DNA of 64,000 nucleotides from Desmonostoc muscorum LEGE 12446 (GTDB taxonomy: Bacteria; Cyanobacteriota; Cyanobacteriia; Cyanobacteriales; Nostocaceae): positions 372,001 to 436,000 of the forward strand of contig NZ_JADEXS020000001.1 of NCBI RefSeq assembly GCF_015207005.2, given 5' to 3'. The position numbers and the translations under genes are program-made. Shown in pieces: positions 17,576 to 25,616 of the stretch (position 1 is its first letter; each line of letters begins with the position of its first letter). The notes beneath the pieces were generated by a model, which was not told the DNA's origin, ran no database searches, and was given only the letters and a program-made list of their open reading frames with translations.

Positions 17576-18658
17576 TTAATATATTGCCATCTGGGCATTC
17601 AACACAGAGAAAAAAGTGGCATCCAAAGCTGCGGCGATTTGGACAAATACCCGACTTGTTTTTGACTTAGAGTCAGCGAGTGTCAGCGGTTCTCCTGTAT
17701 CACCTCCATTAGAAATGCGGGGATCGATGGGAACTTCTCCCAAAAGGGGTGCTTTGAGTTCATCTGCCAATTTTTGACCGCCACCAGTGCCGAAAATCGA
17801 TGTTTTTTCGCCGCTACTACTGATGAAATAGCTCATATTTTCGATAATGCCGAGAACGGGAACCCCCACTTGGCGAAACATATGAATACTGCGGCGCACA
17901 TCGGAAACTGCAACTTGTTGGGGAGTTGTTACTAATATCACTCCACAAATTGGGCTTTCTTGAACAATGGTGATTTGGGCATCACCAGTACCGGGAGGAA
18001 GATCTATTAATAAATAATCTAGTTCTCCCCATTCGACTTCGTGGATAAACTGGGTGATGATTTTGTGTAGGACTGGCCCGCGCCATGCTAAAGGATGATC
18101 CGGTTCTGCTAACAGTCCCACAGACATTACTTTAATACCATAAGCCGACAAAGGTAAAAATCTCTGACCGTTGGGAGTATCAATCACTTGCACTTCAGAT
18201 TTACCCAGTCCCAGCATTTGCGGAACATTGGGGCCATAGACATCAGCATCCAATAGACCAACTTTAGCACCAGCCAATCTCAAAGCAACAGCTAGATTAA
18301 CTGCGGTTGTAGATTTACCAACCCCCCCTTTTCCACTGGAAATTGCTAAGGTGGTTTTTACCGCTGGAATGGTGCAGAGTTGAATGTAAGTTTTTTTGCA
18401 CCAAGATAAAAGTGATAATACTGTTTTAATTTCTGCTTGTAATTGTTGCTGGTGAGAACCGATATAAAGCCGCAGGTAAACGTAGTCATCAACAACACGC
18501 AGATTTCGCACCATTCCTAAAGTAACGATGTTGTTTTTCAGGGTAGGTTCGATGATTTGCTTGAGAAGTTGAATGACTTCTTGCTGACGGGCGATGATCT
18601 GGGGATCGGGAGGAGAAGTTTCTACTTGTTGATGTGATGATATGGAATTGTGTACCAT
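17576..18658 (-). CDS. mrp: Mrp/NBP35-type P-loop ATPase (ApbC-like), lacking the CPxC motif
   Basis: 360 aa from the ATG at 18658; a TTG six codons upstream is less likely. An N-terminal DUF59-like domain (about 25-95) is followed by a P-loop with a deviant Walker A, SGKGGVGKST (108-117), and then LLDADVYGPNVPQMLG and DYLLIDLPPGTGDAQITI. The family carries and inserts [4Fe-4S] clusters. The usual C-x-x-C after ENMSYF is absent; the sequence reads ENMSYFISSSGEKTSIFG. It is the last gene of the flavoprotein - ferredoxin - HEAT row on this strand, so it may mature that ferredoxin or flavoprotein (inference). Confidence 0.88.
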   Translation of the reverse strand: MVHNSISSHQQVETSPPDPQIIARQQEVIQLLKQIIEPTLKNNIVTLGMVRNLRVVDDYVYLRLYIGSHQQQLQAEIKTVLSLLSWCKKTYIQLCTIPAVKTTLAISSGKGGVGKSTTAVNLAVALRLAGAKVGLLDADVYGPNVPQMLGLGKSEVQVIDTPNGQRFLPLSAYGIKVMSVGLLAEPDHPLAWRGPVLHKIITQFIHEVEWGELDYLLIDLPPGTGDAQITIVQESPICGVILVTTPQQVAVSDVRRSIHMFRQVGVPVLGIIENMSYFISSSGEKTSIFGTGGGQKLADELKAPLLGEVPIDPRISNGGDTGEPLTLADSKSKTSRVFVQIAAALDATFFSVLNAQMAIY

Positions 18659-18705
18659 AATTAATTTTGATCGCAATGAGTTTTGTTGTTGAATCTTGCC
18701 ATAAT

Positions 18706-18887
18706 AATTCGTAATTCGTAATTCGTAATTATTACCCCTTAGCTAAAGTTAGCTGCTCTGAATAATGATAATCGTTGATTTTTTAATTCATAAATTAAAG
18801 GGCTTGTAGCCTGAAAAAATTAATTATTAATTTGTAATTAATAAATTTTTAATTACGAATTACGAATTACGAATTACGAATTATTTT
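18706..18887. repeat. Inverted pair of GTAATTC STRR arrays
   Basis: The array 18706-18731 (attcgtaattcgtaattc type) and its inverse 18851-18887 flank about 120 bases. The inner end of the second array overlaps the last codons and stop of the HEAT-repeat gene. The layout is the same as at 12228 and 25437. Confidence 0.85.
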
Positions 18888-19823
18888 GTCAATTGCCCGT
18901 TGCGCGTAAATAGACACATCGCGATCGGGGTCATCCAGTGCTTGTTTTAGGGCATTCAAAGCATCGGAATCACCCAAATTACCAAGGGCGATCCCTGCTT
19001 CTTTTCGCACATCAGAATATTCATCTGTTAACGCTTCAATTAATTCAGGTAACAAGTTTTTATCTGGGGTTTTTTGTAATACTTGAATAGCAAATTTTCG
19101 CACTTGCCAATATTCATCTTTGAGAGCAATTTTTAAAGCCGGAATTGCTTCGGGATTAGCGTGAATTGCCAGAGATTTCGCCGCATTTCTTCGCACCTGC
19201 CAATCATCATCAGAAGTTAGTGCTTGAGTGAGTAATTCTACAGCTTGTTTATCTACTAAATGACCTAAAGTTAAAGTGGCTGCACGACGCACATTGTTAT
19301 CTGGATCGTTTATTAGAGACAAAACTGGTGGACATATTTGCACCTGATTTAAATAACGAACAGTTGTTACAGCAGCTTCCCGCAGTTGGCTGTTTTCTGA
19401 CTCAAAAAAGGACAACACCGCAGGTAGAGATTGGACATCATGAATCTTGCGTAATAAAATTAGCACGTTAAGATTGAGATTGATATCTTCTTGGTGTAAC
19501 GCATCTAGTAACAGCAGCAGATGATCTGGGGTAACTAATTCACCTAAAGCTGATAATGCCTCACTGCGAATTTCGGCATCGGGGGAAGTGAGAGATTTTA
19601 GTAAAGCCGGAACAGCAGCGGGATTGGCAATTTCCCAGAGTGCAGATACCGCAATTTTTTGTACTGCTGGGTTTTCGTCTTGGAGGGCGAGAATTAACGC
19701 CTCAACTGCTGCATCTTCTCCCAAGTGTTGTAGAGATTTTACCGCAACCAAGCGATCGCTGACTTCTGGCGATCGCAACATTTCCAACCATTGATTTAAT
19801 TCCGAATCTGTATCCACAGTCAT
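18867..19823 (-). CDS. HEAT-repeat protein (PBS-lyase-type repeats)
   Basis: 318 aa built almost wholly of about 30-residue HEAT repeats. The recurring pattern is V-R-x-x-A-x-x-x-L-G-x-L, seen for example in DNNVRRAATLTLGHLVD, DWQVRRNAAKSLAIHA, YWQVRKFAIQVLQ and YSDVRKEAGIALGNLGD. It acts as a protein-binding or lyase-like scaffold. It begins ten bases after the stop of the ferredoxin gene, so the two are co-transcribed and probably interact. Its last residues (RNS) and stop are encoded inside a STRR array, so the native C-terminus may have been replaced. Confidence 0.88.
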   Translation of the reverse strand: MTVDTDSELNQWLEMLRSPEVSDRLVAVKSLQHLGEDAAVEALILALQDENPAVQKIAVSALWEIANPAAVPALLKSLTSPDAEIRSEALSALGELVTPDHLLLLLDALHQEDINLNLNVLILLRKIHDVQSLPAVLSFFESENSQLREAAVTTVRYLNQVQICPPVLSLINDPDNNVRRAATLTLGHLVDKQAVELLTQALTSDDDWQVRRNAAKSLAIHANPEAIPALKIALKDEYWQVRKFAIQVLQKTPDKNLLPELIEALTDEYSDVRKEAGIALGNLGDSDALNALKQALDDPDRDVSIYAQRAIDKIIRNS

Positions 19824-19832
19824 TGGGAAACC

Positions 19833-20060
19833 TCAGCGCAACAAAAAGGGAATTTGTACAGTGATTGCATTGGTGGGACATTCTTTTTCACAAGGGAGAC
19901 AAAACCAGCATTCGTCATATTTCATATAGGCTTTCCCCGTCTCTGGGTTTTTTGCTAAGACATCCAAGGGACAAACTTCAATACAAGCAACACATTTTTC
20001 TAAACATTTAGATTCATCGACGATTACGGGAACATCTACTCTTTGGGTGATTAAAGCCAT
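19833..20060 (-). CDS. 2x[4Fe-4S] ferredoxin, AprB-like
   Basis: 75 aa from the ATG at 20060 (MALITQRVDVPVIV); the open frame continues 13 codons upstream, but without a convincing ribosome site. Eight ligands are visible: C19, C23, C26, C30 and C51, C54, C57, C61, the last of each set followed by Pro. The segment MKYDECWFCLPCEKECPTNAITVQIP resembles the second-cluster region of the adenylylsulfate reductase beta subunit. It should pass electrons to or from the AprA-like flavoprotein encoded just upstream. A GNAT gene and a MITE separate them. Confidence 0.88.
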   Translation of the reverse strand: MALITQRVDVPVIVDESKCLEKCVACIEVCPLDVLAKNPETGKAYMKYDECWFCLPCEKECPTNAITVQIPFLLR

Positions 20061-20096
20061 ATTTTTACCTACTTTTTTAAATTCTTGACTATGGAT

Positions 20097-20262
20097 CAAT
20101 ACGCTTCAGTTAAGAGGATGTTTACTCCTACTCTCTGCGACTCTGCGCCTCTGCGTGATCTAAATTCATATTCTCAATCAGCAATTTCAATTTTTTTTTA
20201 CGAACCGCCAAGGACGCCAAGGACGCAAAGGGAAGAAAGAAATGCTTAACTGAAGGGTCTTG
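20097..20262. repeat. MITE-like element with family A ends, inside an operon
   Basis: The left end CAATACGCTTCAGTTAAG and the right arm CTTAACTGAAG at 20245 pair exactly over 11 bases. The interior differs from other family A copies and carries the common cyanobacterial words ctctgcgcctctgcgtg and ccgccaaggacgccaagg. It sits between the GNAT and ferredoxin cistrons. Confidence 0.6.
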
Positions 20263-20273
20263 GACTATAAATT

Positions 20274-20732
20274 TTATGTTTTTTTAGTAAAAGTCATTGA
20301 TTGTTTGATATTTGTATAGCCAATTTTTTCATAAAATACATGAGCCTCTTTCCGTTTGATATTAGAATTGAGCCTTATGCCATCACATCCAAGTAAACTA
20401 GCCCATTGTTCAATCTGCTGCATTAAAAATCTGCCAATTCCATGATTTCGATAATCTTTATCTACAACTAAACCAAGAATCATCGCTTGTTTTGGCATCA
20501 CTATTAAGTCATAGATGTGTGCGTGTACCCAACCAATTACATAATCATTTTCTACAGTTGCAACATAGACAATGTGAGAATTATTATTTTCGATTTGCAG
20601 AAGACGCTGTTCTATTTGTGTTTTCGTAGCAGGATAGTTAAGCTGCTCAGAAAGAATAGCTATTTGTTCTGCATCCTGAATTTTTGATTGCCTAATTTTA
20701 ACTTGCACATCAGTAGAAACTTTATTAGTCAT
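20274..20732 (-). CDS. GNAT family N-acetyltransferase
   Basis: 152 aa. The acetyl-CoA loop is visible in LVVDKDYRNHGIGRFLMQQIEQWA, followed by LNSNIKRKEAHVFYEKIGYTNIKQSMTFTKK, the standard C-terminal strand and helix. It starts 17 bases after the flavoprotein gene on the same strand, so it is in the same transcript. That position may be a chance insertion or point to an amine-bearing substrate (for example taurine or cysteate acetylation); this is inference. Substrate unknown. Confidence 0.85.
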   Translation of the reverse strand: MTNKVSTDVQVKIRQSKIQDAEQIAILSEQLNYPATKTQIEQRLLQIENNNSHIVYVATVENDYVIGWVHAHIYDLIVMPKQAMILGLVVDKDYRNHGIGRFLMQQIEQWASLLGCDGIRLNSNIKRKEAHVFYEKIGYTNIKQSMTFTKKT

Positions 20733-20749
20733 AATCCTATGCAGAGCTT

Positions 20750-22462
20750 TTATCGGACTGCTACATCGTAAAACTCTTTTTGTAAATCTATGTCAATAAT
20801 ATAAGGCTCCACTGGACGCTTAAAAAGTACCATTTCTCCTGTGTCATGCTTTTTCAAATTGACGTGACAAAACCATTCTTCATTATTTTTATCTGGAAAA
20901 TCCAAACGATAATGATATAAACCCCAGCGGGTTTCCCGACGATATAAAGATGCGCGTGCTGCCATTTCTGCACAATCACGAATAAAATGCACTTCCATGC
21001 AGCGCATTAGTTCGTGAGGATCTCGCGCTCCCATTTGCGTTAGGGTTTCTTCATAGCTGACAAAGTTATGCAAGCCAATTTCCATTTTGTTAGCAGATTT
21101 GGGCGGTTGTAAATAATCGTTTACTAGTCGGCGTAACTTATATTCTACCTGGGTGTGAGGAATGCCATTTGGCTGATTTAAAGGTGCATAAATTCTAGAT
21201 TTTTCTGCTTCTAAAAAATCAGCATCTGGTTCTAAATGTTCCAAGTTTTGAATATATTCAATTGCATTTTCTCCCGCCAATCTTCCAAACACAAATGCAC
21301 CAATCATGTAATTATGGGGGACGCTGGCCATGTCTCCGGCTGCGTAAAGTCCTGGTACTGTGGTTTCTGCTTTTTCGTTCACCCAAACACCAGATGCACT
21401 ATGTCCACTACATAACCCAATTTCGGAAATGTTCATTTCAACTGCATGAGTGCGGTAGTCTTCACCTCTACCCTGATGAAAACGTTCTCTACTAGGACGC
21501 TCATTTGCCCATAAAATAGATTCAATTTCGGAAATTGTATCGTCATCCAAATGGTTCATTTTCATTTGAATGGGGCCTTTACCAGAGTTTAATTCTTTCC
21601 AAATTTCTAGCATCATTTGACCACTCCAGTAATCACAATTAATGAAGCGGTGTCCTTCGGCGTTGGCTGTATATGCTCCAAATGGCCCAGCAACATAAGC
21701 GCAGGCGGGGCCGTTGTAATCTTTAATTAGGGGGTTGATTTGGAAGCATTCGATATTGCTTAGTTCTGCGCCTGCATGGTACGCCATTGAGTAGCCATCG
21801 CCAGCATTGGTAGGGTTTTCGTAAGTACCGTAGAGATAGCCTGATGCAGGTAGTCCCAAGCGTCCGCAGGCTCCTGTGCTGAGGATGACGGCTTTTGCTT
21901 GGATGACGACGAAATCGCCGCCGCGCACGTCAAACCCAACTGCACCGATCGCTCTACCATTTTTTATTAGCACTCTCGTCGCCATCACACGGTTGGTGAC
22001 GTTGACTTTATGGCGCTTGACTTGTCGGGTGAGAATTTGCTTGAGGTCTTTACCTTCTGGCATGGGCAACACATATTTACCCACCCGATGCACTTGTTTG
22101 AGGTCATAATTACCTTGGGGATCTTTTTGGAACTTAACGCCCCAGCTTTCCAACTCTTGAATAGTTTCGTAACCCAGCTTTCCGGTTTGGTAGACAGCTT
22201 TTTGGTGGACAATGCCATCATTTGCAATGGTGACTTCACGCACGTACTGTTCTGGGGTGGAATGTCCGGGGATGACGGCTGTGTTTACCCCATCCATTCC
22301 CATTGCGATCGCACCACTGCGACGAATATTCGCTTTTTCCAAAATTAAGACTTGGCGATCGCTATTAGCCTGTTTAGCTTTAATTGCAGCCATTGTCCCC
22401 GCCGTACCGCCCCCAATGACTAGGACATCCGTTTTTATCCACTGTGTATTTACGTTTGTCAT
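20750..22462 (-). CDS. Fumarate-reductase/AprA-like FAD flavoprotein
   Basis: 570 aa. The N-terminal dinucleotide motif DVLVIGGGTAGTMAAIKAK (G17, G18, G19, G22) binds FAD. RRSGAIAMGMDGVNTAVIPG, PEQYVREVTIANDGIVHQKAVYQTGKLG and ELESWGVKF follow, in the order of adenylylsulfate reductase alpha subunits. The late motif TVPGLYAAGDMASVPHNYMIGAFVFGRLAGENA and a helical C-terminal domain complete it. Together with the AprB-like ferredoxin it forms a two-subunit redox enzyme. The upstream SsuA-like gene ties it to organosulfur use. Real AprA reduces APS or oxidises sulfite, but the reaction here is unknown. Confidence 0.87.
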   Translation of the reverse strand: MTNVNTQWIKTDVLVIGGGTAGTMAAIKAKQANSDRQVLILEKANIRRSGAIAMGMDGVNTAVIPGHSTPEQYVREVTIANDGIVHQKAVYQTGKLGYETIQELESWGVKFQKDPQGNYDLKQVHRVGKYVLPMPEGKDLKQILTRQVKRHKVNVTNRVMATRVLIKNGRAIGAVGFDVRGGDFVVIQAKAVILSTGACGRLGLPASGYLYGTYENPTNAGDGYSMAYHAGAELSNIECFQINPLIKDYNGPACAYVAGPFGAYTANAEGHRFINCDYWSGQMMLEIWKELNSGKGPIQMKMNHLDDDTISEIESILWANERPSRERFHQGRGEDYRTHAVEMNISEIGLCSGHSASGVWVNEKAETTVPGLYAAGDMASVPHNYMIGAFVFGRLAGENAIEYIQNLEHLEPDADFLEAEKSRIYAPLNQPNGIPHTQVEYKLRRLVNDYLQPPKSANKMEIGLHNFVSYEETLTQMGARDPHELMRCMEVHFIRDCAEMAARASLYRRETRWGLYHYRLDFPDKNNEEWFCHVNLKKHDTGEMVLFKRPVEPYIIDIDLQKEFYDVAVR

Positions 22463-22527
22463 TTGTCATTTGTCCTTTATCATTTGTTTTATAGCCAATA
22501 GCTAATGACGACTTTCGCAAAATTAGT

Positions 22528-22575
22528 AATTGATTACGAATTACGAATTACGAATTACGAATTACAAATTATTTC
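22528..22575. repeat. Heptamer STRR array (GAATTAC)
   Basis: Five to six copies of GAATTAC, slightly degraded at the right, end at the stop of the binding-protein gene (caaattatttctt). It lies in the gap between the SsuA-like and AprA-like genes. Confidence 0.8.
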
Positions 22576-23642
22576 TTCCCTTGCCAAACTATTTCTTTAA
22601 CTTTAATTTCTTTGGGGATCAATTTGATTTTATAAAAAGTATCTGCAACCTCTTGTTGTTTACTAATCACTTCATCCGTGAGCGGAAGTACATCATACTC
22701 TCGCCGCTTTTCAGCTATCTCCAAGACAGGAGCATCTATGCCCAATGCTGGGGAAAGGAGTTTAGCAACATCACTGGGATTACTTTTCGCCCAATCACTA
22801 ACTTTCTTAACCTCATCCACAACTGTTTTCAAAGCATCCGGCTTGGTGTCAACAAAAGACTTAGCAGCGAGATAATAACCACGATTGGGAGCTAATCCCG
22901 TTCCATCTGTTAAAGTGCGTGCGCCTGTTGCTGCTTCTGCTGCGGCTAAGTACGGGTCCCAAATTGCCCAAGCCTCGACGTTCTTACTTTCAAAGGCAGC
23001 GCGAGCATCGGCTGGTGGCAGAGTTTTTGGCTGAATATCGCTGTATTTTAGTCCCGCCTTTTCTAAAGCTCTGACTAATAAATAGTTAGCATTAGAACCT
23101 TTAGCAAAAGCAACTCTTTTGCCTTTGAGTTCAGCTACACTTTTGATAGGTGAATCTTTAGGAACCAGGATAGCTTCAGCCTTAGGACTCCAAGGATCGT
23201 AGGCAACATAAACTAAAGGAATTCCCCCCGCTTGGGCAAATATTGGTGGTGATTCCCCAGTATAGCCAAAGTCAATGCTACCTGCGTTTAATGCTTCCAA
23301 CATCGGAGGCCCAGCAGGAAATTCTGACCAAGTTACCGAAGCACCGGAGGCTGCAAAGGCTTTCTCTAAATCTCCTCTTGCCTTGAGCGCATAAAGGATA
23401 GTTGACGCTTTCTGGTAACCAATACGAACTACAGTGCTGCTAGTTGTCTGGGTTGTTTGGGTCGTTCCAGTGTTGCTTGTGGTTGGAGAACAAGCAAAAA
23501 CAGCCAATGCTAAACCAATTCCGACTGTAAACATTAGGGAAAAGGTGTAAATCCTTTGCTGTTTCAATCTCTTGAGGAAGGCTATGTTTGTGCCCGCCGC
23601 AGACATGGCAATGCTCAGCAACCGAGTTGGAAAGAACTTCAT
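22569..23642 (-). CDS. Sulfonate ABC transporter substrate-binding protein (SsuA-like)
   Basis: 357 aa from the ATG at 23642 (a TTG precedes it). A long N-region with a hydrophobic helix (FSLMFTVGIGLALAVFACS) ends in a possible lipobox at C51. The mature part has VRIGYQKASTILYALKARGDLEKAFAASG, VTWSEFPAGPPMLEALNAGSIDFGYTGESPPIFAQAGGIPLVYVA, KGKRVAFAKGSNANYLLVRAL and AWAIWDPYLAAAEA, as in SsuA. It is the first gene of the minus-strand row leading to the AprA-like flavoprotein. The pairing suggests that its ligand feeds that enzyme. Confidence 0.87.
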   Translation of the reverse strand: MKFFPTRLLSIAMSAAGTNIAFLKRLKQQRIYTFSLMFTVGIGLALAVFACSPTTSNTGTTQTTQTTSSTVVRIGYQKASTILYALKARGDLEKAFAASGASVTWSEFPAGPPMLEALNAGSIDFGYTGESPPIFAQAGGIPLVYVAYDPWSPKAEAILVPKDSPIKSVAELKGKRVAFAKGSNANYLLVRALEKAGLKYSDIQPKTLPPADARAAFESKNVEAWAIWDPYLAAAEAATGARTLTDGTGLAPNRGYYLAAKSFVDTKPDALKTVVDEVKKVSDWAKSNPSDVAKLLSPALGIDAPVLEIAEKRREYDVLPLTDEVISKQQEVADTFYKIKLIPKEIKVKEIVWQGKK

Positions 23643-24213
23643 CAACGTCTTGACTCTACTTTTAGGGATAAATATTCAACTTCCACCAAACGTAAAAGAA
23701 ACTGGGGATTGGGGATTGGGTAATCAGTAGAGAGGTTGCAATTGCTAGTCTCTACAAGGATTTTGATATAGCGTTTCCCGACCTAGTAGGGGCACGGCAC
23801 TGCCGTGCCCCTACGCCTAGCGATATAACGTTGTACCGCCTCTGAATGGCAGTCGCTCATGCACAATCGTTTTCATACATGAAATCAGCAATGCCAGAAT
23901 TCTCTTATTAAAGCATACTACGGTAAATGCAGCATATTTTCGTAATATGCAATCACGTTTGGGTTTTACGCGCAGCCTGTAGCAGCTTCTTCTTTGAGGA
24001 TAGCTACGAGTATCTGATGGCTGGAGGTACTTGCAAAAGCGATCGCAATCTATCTCTATCAGAGTTTTGGTAATTTGTTATAATTTTTAGGTATGATCGC
24101 TTAGTTTTTAATGAAAGCATCTCAAGTTTGCAGGAACATCAACTTTTTTTTGGCGGGACGACTGTCTGGCCGTCTTTAAAAGATTTAAGTTTCCCCTCAA
24201 GAAGCAATATATT
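23643..24213. other. Divergent promoter region with a family B MITE
   Basis: About 570 bases separate the minus-strand SsuA-like gene from the plus-strand SfnB-like gene, so two promoters are expected. A short STRR (ggggattggggattggg) lies at 23703-23720 and the family B element at 23767-23858. A HIP1 site is near 24039. No gene was seen. Confidence 0.5.
23767..23858. repeat. MITE-like element, family B, right end decayed
   Basis: It begins TATAGCGTTTCCCGACCTAG and contains the near-perfect palindrome aggggcacggcactgccgtgcccct, then gttgtaccgcctctgaatgg. The right terminal repeat seen in the intact copy at 57826-57932 is lost here. Confidence 0.75.
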
Positions 24214-25413
24214 ATGTCACAGTTAGAACAAGCGCTGCCAGACACCTTTATAACCAAAAGCTTAGAAACGATTCCGAATATTTTCCACCAGGTTGAGGCT
24301 TTGGCCAAGGACTTTGCTACTCGTGCAGGGGTACACGACAAAGACGCTTCGTTTCCTTTTGAGAATTTTACAGCTTTGTATGAGGCAGGACTGCTCAGCC
24401 TCACCATCCCCCGCGAACTAGGTGGCCAGGATTTGGGGCTAGAGAGTATCTGCCGAGTAATTGAAGGCATAGCGCATGGTGATGCTTCCACCGCCCTAGT
24501 ACTGACAATGCACTATCTCCAACATGCCCATGCAGCTCGCAGTCGTCGCTGGTATCCAGAAGTATACAAGCGGGTGTGTCGTGAATCAATCGAAGGCATT
24601 GCGCTGCTGAATGCTGCCCGTGTGGAACCAGAGTTAGGCACCCCAGCCAGAGGTGGATTGCCTGCTACTATTGCCGAACGGACAACAGAGGGTTGGCGTT
24701 TAACAGGTCACAAACAGTACACCACAGGTAGTCCCATCCTCAGCTACTTTGTTGTTTGGGCACGGACAACAGAAGATGAACCACAAGTTGGGAATTTTTT
24801 AGTTAAGCGCGATCTTCCTGGTTTGCGAATTGTCGAAACCTGGGATCACTTGGGGATGAGAGCCACAGGCAGCCACGACCTGATATTAGAGAATGTATTA
24901 ATTCCCTCAGAATACGCTGTTGATATCCGCCCCATCTCTGCTGCACCTTCTTTTGACCCATTGATTTCTGCTTGGGGCAGCTTGACAGTGAGTGCTTTAT
25001 ATCTCGGTGTTGCTAGTGCTGCGCGAGACTGGCTGATAAAATATCTTTGGGAGCGATCGCCATCTAATTTAGGAGAGCCACTAGCAACTCTACCACGCTT
25101 TCAAACCGCCGTCGGTGAGATGGAAGCACTGCTATTTGCAAACCGCAGACTAATTTATAGTTTGGCTCAAGATATCGACAAGGGCGAGTATGAACCTAAC
25201 GTAGGATTACAGGCACAAAGTGTTAAATATCTGACTACAACTAACTCGATTCGTGCCGTAGAGATTGCCTTGGAATTAACTGGAAATCCTGGTCTGTTGA
25301 AAAAGAATCCTTTAGAAAGACACTACCGTGACGTTCTGTGCAGCCGTATCCACACACCGCAAAATGACGTTATTTGCCAATCTTTAGGAAAATCGGCGTT
25401 GAAAGTTAAGTGA
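24214..25413 (+). CDS. Acyl-CoA-dehydrogenase-fold monooxygenase, SfnB/DszC-like
   Basis: 399 aa. The fold is that of acyl-CoA dehydrogenases: ALYEAGLLSLTIPRELGGQDLGLESICRVIEGIAHGDASTALVLTMHY, then GWRLTGHKQYTTGSPILSYFVVWA, GLRIVETWDHLGMRATGSHDLILENVLIP and a helical C-terminus with LTGNPGLLKKNPLERHYRDVLCSRIHTPQND. The C-terminal RD-x(6)-HTP-x-ND pattern and the sulfonate context favour the SfnB/DszC group, which are flavin-dependent monooxygenases on organosulfur compounds, over true fatty-acid enzymes. The typical catalytic Glu of acyl-CoA oxidation cannot be confirmed. Likely transcribed alone. Confidence 0.85.
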   Translation: MSQLEQALPDTFITKSLETIPNIFHQVEALAKDFATRAGVHDKDASFPFENFTALYEAGLLSLTIPRELGGQDLGLESICRVIEGIAHGDASTALVLTMHYLQHAHAARSRRWYPEVYKRVCRESIEGIALLNAARVEPELGTPARGGLPATIAERTTEGWRLTGHKQYTTGSPILSYFVVWARTTEDEPQVGNFLVKRDLPGLRIVETWDHLGMRATGSHDLILENVLIPSEYAVDIRPISAAPSFDPLISAWGSLTVSALYLGVASAARDWLIKYLWERSPSNLGEPLATLPRFQTAVGEMEALLFANRRLIYSLAQDIDKGEYEPNVGLQAQSVKYLTTTNSIRAVEIALELTGNPGLLKKNPLERHYRDVLCSRIHTPQNDVICQSLGKSALKVK

Positions 25414-25436
25414 TAGGGGACTAGTACCGCAAGGCG

Positions 25437-25616
25437 GAATTCGTAATTCGTAATTCGTAATTCGTAATTAGCTGTTCATAAGGGTTTGAGACATTTCAAA
25501 AAAGTTTGGGGGTTTGATTCCCCTGCCTCTACAGGCAGAACGTTTTGTAACGGGGATTTAACCCCGTTACAAAACGTAATTACGAATTACGAATTACGAA
25601 TTACGAATTATTTTAA
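25437..25616. repeat. Inverted pair of GTAATTC STRR arrays
   Basis: The arrays at 25437-25470 and 25576-25610 are inverted and flank about 105 bases that contain the palindrome gttttgtaacggggattt / ccccgttacaaaac. The right array runs into the stop codon of the D-2-hydroxyacid dehydrogenase gene at 25613. Confidence 0.85.

Noticed and set aside
20274..20732. Idea that the GNAT gene is a functional part of the AprAB-like complex
   Set aside because: GNAT genes are scattered through the window (four copies) and the one here is followed by a MITE, so chance insertion is as likely; kept only as a neighbour.
24108..24491. 127-codon minus-strand ORF at the start of the SfnB-like gene
   Set aside because: It overlaps the coding start of a clear acyl-CoA-dehydrogenase-fold protein on the other strand and has no family features.
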